Positions 60,838-64,000 of a stretch of DNA of 64,000 bases are shown one piece after another. A program made the position numbers and the translations under genes. Source of the stretch: Hymenobacter sp. 15J16-1T3B (GTDB taxonomy: Bacteria; Bacteroidota; Bacteroidia; Cytophagales; Hymenobacteraceae); NCBI RefSeq assembly GCF_020711235.1, contig NZ_JAJFAV010000015.1:86426-150425 (forward strand), in the 5' to 3' direction. Positions within the stretch are counted from its first letter, which is position 1. The number at the start of each line of letters is the position of its first letter. A model generated the notes under the pieces. That model did not search any database, was not told the origin of the DNA, and saw only the letters and a program-made list of their open reading frames with translations.

Positions 60838-60961
60838 AGCGGCCGGCGCCTCCGAGAAGTGCCGGGCAGCACCGAGCGCCCTAAGCAACCTTTGCCGCCG
60901 CCGCGCAGTAGCCCGATGCAAGGCCGGCGGCCACTTGCCGGCCCTCATCAGCTTTTTTGGC

Positions 60962-61228
60962 ATGACTCACCGGCCCGATTCTTCCCTCGGCCTTAGCGAC
61001 CGGCTGGCGCTGGAACGCACGCGCCTGGCCAACGAGCGTACCGTGCTGGCGTACCTGCGCACCGGCATGGCGCTGGTGGTGGCCGGCTTCTCGCTGGTCA
61101 ACTTCTTTCGCGCCCACCTCTACGTGTGGGTGGGGGTGCTGTTCGTGCCCCTGGGCCTGGGCATCGTGGCGCTGGGCTGGGTGCGCTTTCTGGCCAAGCG
61201 CCGCCACATCCGGCAGGCCATGCAGTGA
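60962..61228 (+). CDS. DUF202 (YidH-like) membrane protein
   Basis: An 88-residue protein. It has the DUF202 signature LALERTRLANERTVLAYLRT, then two membrane helices (about 34-51 and 56-74). The family role is unknown, but it is common in stress and metal-related settings. The ATG at 60962 gives the family start. Confidence 0.88.
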   Translation: MTHRPDSSLGLSDRLALERTRLANERTVLAYLRTGMALVVAGFSLVNFFRAHLYVWVGVLFVPLGLGIVALGWVRFLAKRRHIRQAMQ

Positions 61229-61289
61229 AGCCAGCCGCTGGCCGACGCAGGAGGGGCCCGGGCGGGCCTCGCGGGTGATAGTTGCGTTG

Positions 61290-61297
61290 TATCTTTA
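61290..61297 (+). promoter_or_regulatory. Candidate -7 box TATCTTTA
   Basis: TAnnTTTG-like box 24 nt before the amylase start at 61322. Confidence 0.55.
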
Positions 61298-61321
61298 TGC
61301 TTCCTTCGCAAGCACCCACCC

Positions 61322-63880
61322 ATGAAACACCTGTACTCAGCGGCGTTGCTGCTGCTCGTCAGCTTGGCGGCCCACGCCGTGCCCCTCACCTTCCGTGTGG
61401 ACATGAGCCAGCAGACGGTAGCCGCCGCGGGCGTGCACGTGGCCGGCAACTTCCAGGCCGCCGCCGGCTTCGGCACCGACTGGAACCCGGCCACCACCCT
61501 GCTCACCGACCCGGATAATGACCGCATCTACGAGGTGACCGTGGACGTGCCGGCGGGAACTTACCTCTACAAGTTCGTGAACGGCAACGGCTGGAGCGGT
61601 GCCGAACTGCCCTCCGCCTCCTGCGGCGTGGACGACGGCGGCGGCAACGTGAACCGGCAAGTGGCCCTGCCTACCTCGGCCCTGCGCCTGCCGGCCGTGC
61701 CCTTCGGCGGCTGCCCCACGCTGGTCACGTTTCGGGTGAACATGCGCGGGCAGACGGTGGCCCCGGGTGGCGTGCACGTGATGGGCAACTTCCAGACCCT
61801 GGCCGGCTACGCCAGCAACTGGAACCCCGCGGCCATTGCCCTCACCGATTACAACAACGACGACATCTACGAGGCGCAGGTGGCGCTGCCGGCTCCGGGC
61901 CGCTTCCTCTACCGCTTCGTGAACGGCAGCGCCGCCGCGGCCGCCGAAACCGTGCCCGCCACCTGCGGCCTCGACGATGGCACCGGCGCGGGCACCCTGG
62001 CCCGGGTGTACAACGCCACGGCCGCCACCAACACCGCGCCGGCCGTGTGCTTCGGCTCCTGCCAAACCTGCGGCCCCACCCTCGACGCCTTCGCCACGCA
62101 CTGGTGGAACGACGCGGTTTTCTACGAGGTGTTCGTGCGCAGCTTCTACGACTCGAACGGGGACGGCAAGGGCGACTTCGCCGGCCTGACCCAGAAGCTC
62201 GACTACCTCAACGACGGCAACCCGGCCACCACCACCGACCTGGGCGTGACCGGGCTGTGGCTGATGCCCATGATGGAGTCGCCGAGCTACCACGGCTACG
62301 ACATCACCGACTACAAAGCCACCGAGGCGGACTACGGCACGATGGCCGAGTTCGAAACCTTCCTGGCCGCCGCCCACCAGCGCGGCATCAAGGTCATTCT
62401 GGATCTGGTGTTCAACCACACCTCCGACCAGCACCCGTGGTTTACGCAATCGGCCAGCGCGGCCAGCAGCCCCTACCGCGACTGGTACCGCTGGTCGAGC
62501 ACCAACCCCGGCGGCCTGGGCTGGTACCCGCGCAACGGCAGCTACTACTACGGCTACTTCTGGAGCGGCATGCCCGACCTGGACTGGCGCAACCCGCAGA
62601 TGAAGGCCGCCATGTGGGACGCCACCCGGTTCTGGCTGCGCAAGGGCGTGGACGGCTACCGCCTCGACGCGGTGAAGTACCTGGTCGAAACCGGCACCAC
62701 CGTCGAAAACGCGCCCGAAACCCTCGACGTGCTCCGGGAATTCCGCGACTCGGTGCGGGTGGTCAGCCCGAACGCCTTCACCATTGGGGAGGTGTGGACC
62801 AGCACCGCGCAGGCCGTGCCCTACGTGGTTGATCAGCGCCTCGACGCCTGCTTTGAGTTTGACCTGGCCGCGGCCCTGGTGAGCAGCCTGAACGCGGGCA
62901 GCCCCGCCACCGTGCGCGCGCAGCTGGCCGCCACCGACGCCAGCTACCCGCGCCTGCAGTACGGCACCTTCCTGAGCAACCACGACCAGAACCGCGTCCT
63001 GGGCTTGCTGGGCGGCGACATGGCCCGCATGAAGCAGGCCGCGGCGCTGTACCTGACCATGCCCGGCGTGCCCTTCGTGTATTACGGCGAGGAAGTCGGC
63101 CTGCTCGGTACGGGTGCCGACGAGGACAAGCGCAAGCCCATGCAGTGGACCGCCGGGACCAACGCGGGCTTCAGCACCGGCACGCCCTGGCGGGCTCTGA
63201 ACGCGAACTACGCCCAGTACAACGTGGCCACCGAGCAGGCCGACCCCAGCTCCCTGCTCAACCACTACAAGAAGCTGATCGGCCTGCGCAACGCCCAGCC
63301 GGCCCTGCGCCGCGGCTACTACCTGCCGCTGACGTCTTCGGCCGCCGGCTCCCTGCTCAGCTACGCCCGCGTGTACAACCAGGAAGCAGTGGTGGTGGTG
63401 AGCAACCTGAGCAGCGCCGCCGTCACGGGCGCCACCCTCGCCTTGCCGCTTTCCACCCTGAGCGCCGGCACGTACCAGGTGACGGAGCTCTACTCGGGCC
63501 AATCCGCCGGCTCGGTGACGCTGGACGCGCAAGGCGGCTTCGGCAGCTGGGCCGTAAGCCTGCCCGCACTGAGCGCCAACCAAACCTGGGTGCTGCGCCT
63601 GACTTCGCCGGCCACCGCCGCCCGCGCGGCCCAGGCCGGTCTGGGCGTGCAGCTCTACCCCAACCCCGCCGCCCACGCGGTGCGCCTGGCCCTGAGTGGC
63701 GCCCCCGCCGGCGCGGCGCAGGTGCAGGTGTACGACGGGCAGGGCCGCCGCCTGCGCACGGTTGATTTCCAGGGCCCGCAGCACACGTTCGACACCAGCA
63801 CCTGGGCCGACGGCGTGTACTTCCTGCGCGTGCAGGCGGGCCGGGCCGTGGGCGTGCAGCGCCTCGTAGTGACGCACTAA
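61322..63880 (+). CDS. Secreted GH13 alpha-amylase with two N-terminal starch-binding-like domains and T9SS tail
   Basis: An 852-residue protein. A signal peptide ends near AAHA (residue 19). Two similar beta domains follow (about 22-120 and 135-240), each with TFRV-x-M-x-x-QTVA, HV-x-GNFQ and LY-x-FVNG. The GH13 catalytic barrel (about 260-690) has DLVFNHTSDQHPWF, nucleophile Asp in GYRLDAVKYL, acid Glu in TIGEVW and LSNHDQNR. The last 77 residues (VQLYPNPAAHAVRLAL to QRLVVTH) are a T9SS sorting tail. It should break down starch or related alpha-glucans outside the cell. Confidence 0.94.
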   Translation: MKHLYSAALLLLVSLAAHAVPLTFRVDMSQQTVAAAGVHVAGNFQAAAGFGTDWNPATTLLTDPDNDRIYEVTVDVPAGTYLYKFVNGNGWSGAELPSASCGVDDGGGNVNRQVALPTSALRLPAVPFGGCPTLVTFRVNMRGQTVAPGGVHVMGNFQTLAGYASNWNPAAIALTDYNNDDIYEAQVALPAPGRFLYRFVNGSAAAAAETVPATCGLDDGTGAGTLARVYNATAATNTAPAVCFGSCQTCGPTLDAFATHWWNDAVFYEVFVRSFYDSNGDGKGDFAGLTQKLDYLNDGNPATTTDLGVTGLWLMPMMESPSYHGYDITDYKATEADYGTMAEFETFLAAAHQRGIKVILDLVFNHTSDQHPWFTQSASAASSPYRDWYRWSSTNPGGLGWYPRNGSYYYGYFWSGMPDLDWRNPQMKAAMWDATRFWLRKGVDGYRLDAVKYLVETGTTVENAPETLDVLREFRDSVRVVSPNAFTIGEVWTSTAQAVPYVVDQRLDACFEFDLAAALVSSLNAGSPATVRAQLAATDASYPRLQYGTFLSNHDQNRVLGLLGGDMARMKQAAALYLTMPGVPFVYYGEEVGLLGTGADEDKRKPMQWTAGTNAGFSTGTPWRALNANYAQYNVATEQADPSSLLNHYKKLIGLRNAQPALRRGYYLPLTSSAAGSLLSYARVYNQEAVVVVSNLSSAAVTGATLALPLSTLSAGTYQVTELYSGQSAGSVTLDAQGGFGSWAVSLPALSANQTWVLRLTSPATAARAAQAGLGVQLYPNPAAHAVRLALSGAPAGAAQVQVYDGQGRRLRTVDFQGPQHTFDTSTWADGVYFLRVQAGRAVGVQRLVVTH

Positions 63881-63907
63881 CGCGGACGCTACCCAAGCCA
63901 ATGCAAC

Positions 63908-63952
63908 GACGCCGGCCCCACGCACAGGCGTGCTCTGGTCGGGGCCGGCGTC
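63908..63952. terminator. Hairpin after the amylase gene
   Basis: gacgccggcccc pairs with ggggccggcgtc. The loop region is partly self-complementary. There is no clear U-tract in the window. Confidence 0.6.
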
Positions 63953-64000
63953 GGTGGCGGGATGCGCCGGGCTGCTGATGACACGCACCGCGCCTGGGGT

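Noticed and set aside
61337..63988. 883-codon minus-strand frame opposite the amylase
   Set aside because: Antisense shadow rich in His, Gly and Val; the plus strand has complete GH13 motifs.

Overview
The window is about 64 kb of high-GC DNA from a member of the Bacteroidota, most likely a Hymenobacter-like Cytophagales bacterium. Two large secreted proteins carry type IX secretion C-terminal tails. Many genes have a TAnnTTTG-like -7 promoter box 15-40 nt before the start codon. Other signs are a PID-CTERM-like small protein, hybrid PAS kinases and CCA-less tRNA genes. No rRNA, insertion sequence, prophage or CRISPR array was seen.

Layout. 1-6.4 kb: end of a hybrid sensor kinase, a CheY-like regulator, a PhnP-like MBL hydrolase, a lipoprotein, a VOC protein and an NFACT/RqcH-like protein. 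6.6-9.8 kb: tRNA-Leu(GAG), then an iron-handling group (iron-permease family protein, Dps with a basic tail, VIT1/CCC1 transporter) and a MOSC protein. 10-15 kb: a 1475-residue T9SS protein with three DUF4394 domains, and a small C-terminally anchored protein. 15.4-18.8 kb: a CHAT protease followed 9 bp later by an alpha/beta hydrolase, a possible conflict or cell-death pair. 18.9-21.4 kb: a CocE/NonD hydrolase and a small TonB-plug-like secreted protein.

21.7-31.8 kb is the most interesting part: an RNA-repair island on the minus strand. Its order of transcription is PcfJ-like protein, Ro60 homologue (TROVE-vWA), PARG-type macrodomain, a tandem array of nine structured RNAs (26153-27446), RtcB ligase, 2OG-Fe(II) oxygenase, and a second RtcB. 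Each array RNA is closed by pairing of its own two ends through a two-helix stem with conserved internal-loop sequences. Seven of the nine carry a tRNA body in circularly permuted order: T-arm and 3' acceptor strand first, then a short loop, then 5' acceptor strand and D-arm. I read them as bacterial Y RNAs (YrlA type, Ro60 ligands) expanded into an array that mimics different tRNAs. Maturation of permuted tRNAs by RtcB is the alternative.

32-39 kb: a 53-codon small gene with a strong terminator, NUDIX hydrolase, HDAC-family deacetylase, J-domain protein, alpha/beta hydrolase, TetR with a perfect 20-bp operator, DUF3592 protein, MaoC hydratase and an XRE/S24-like regulator. 39.5-50.1 kb: a membrane-stress cluster (YbjN-like, PspA, small membrane proteins, YqiJ-like OB-fold protein, flotillin, DUF3592, and a 1676-residue DUF3686 AAA+ ATPase), ending in a DUF3592 gene broken by an in-frame TAG. 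50-64 kb: Crp/Fnr regulator with a nearby TTGAC-N4-GTCAA box, SDR, monooxygenase, MATE exporter, an RsbQ-like hydrolase paired with a PAS histidine kinase, a second SDR, PurU, DUF202 and a T9SS alpha-amylase. Three families of dispersed palindromic repeats sit in the intergenic gaps.
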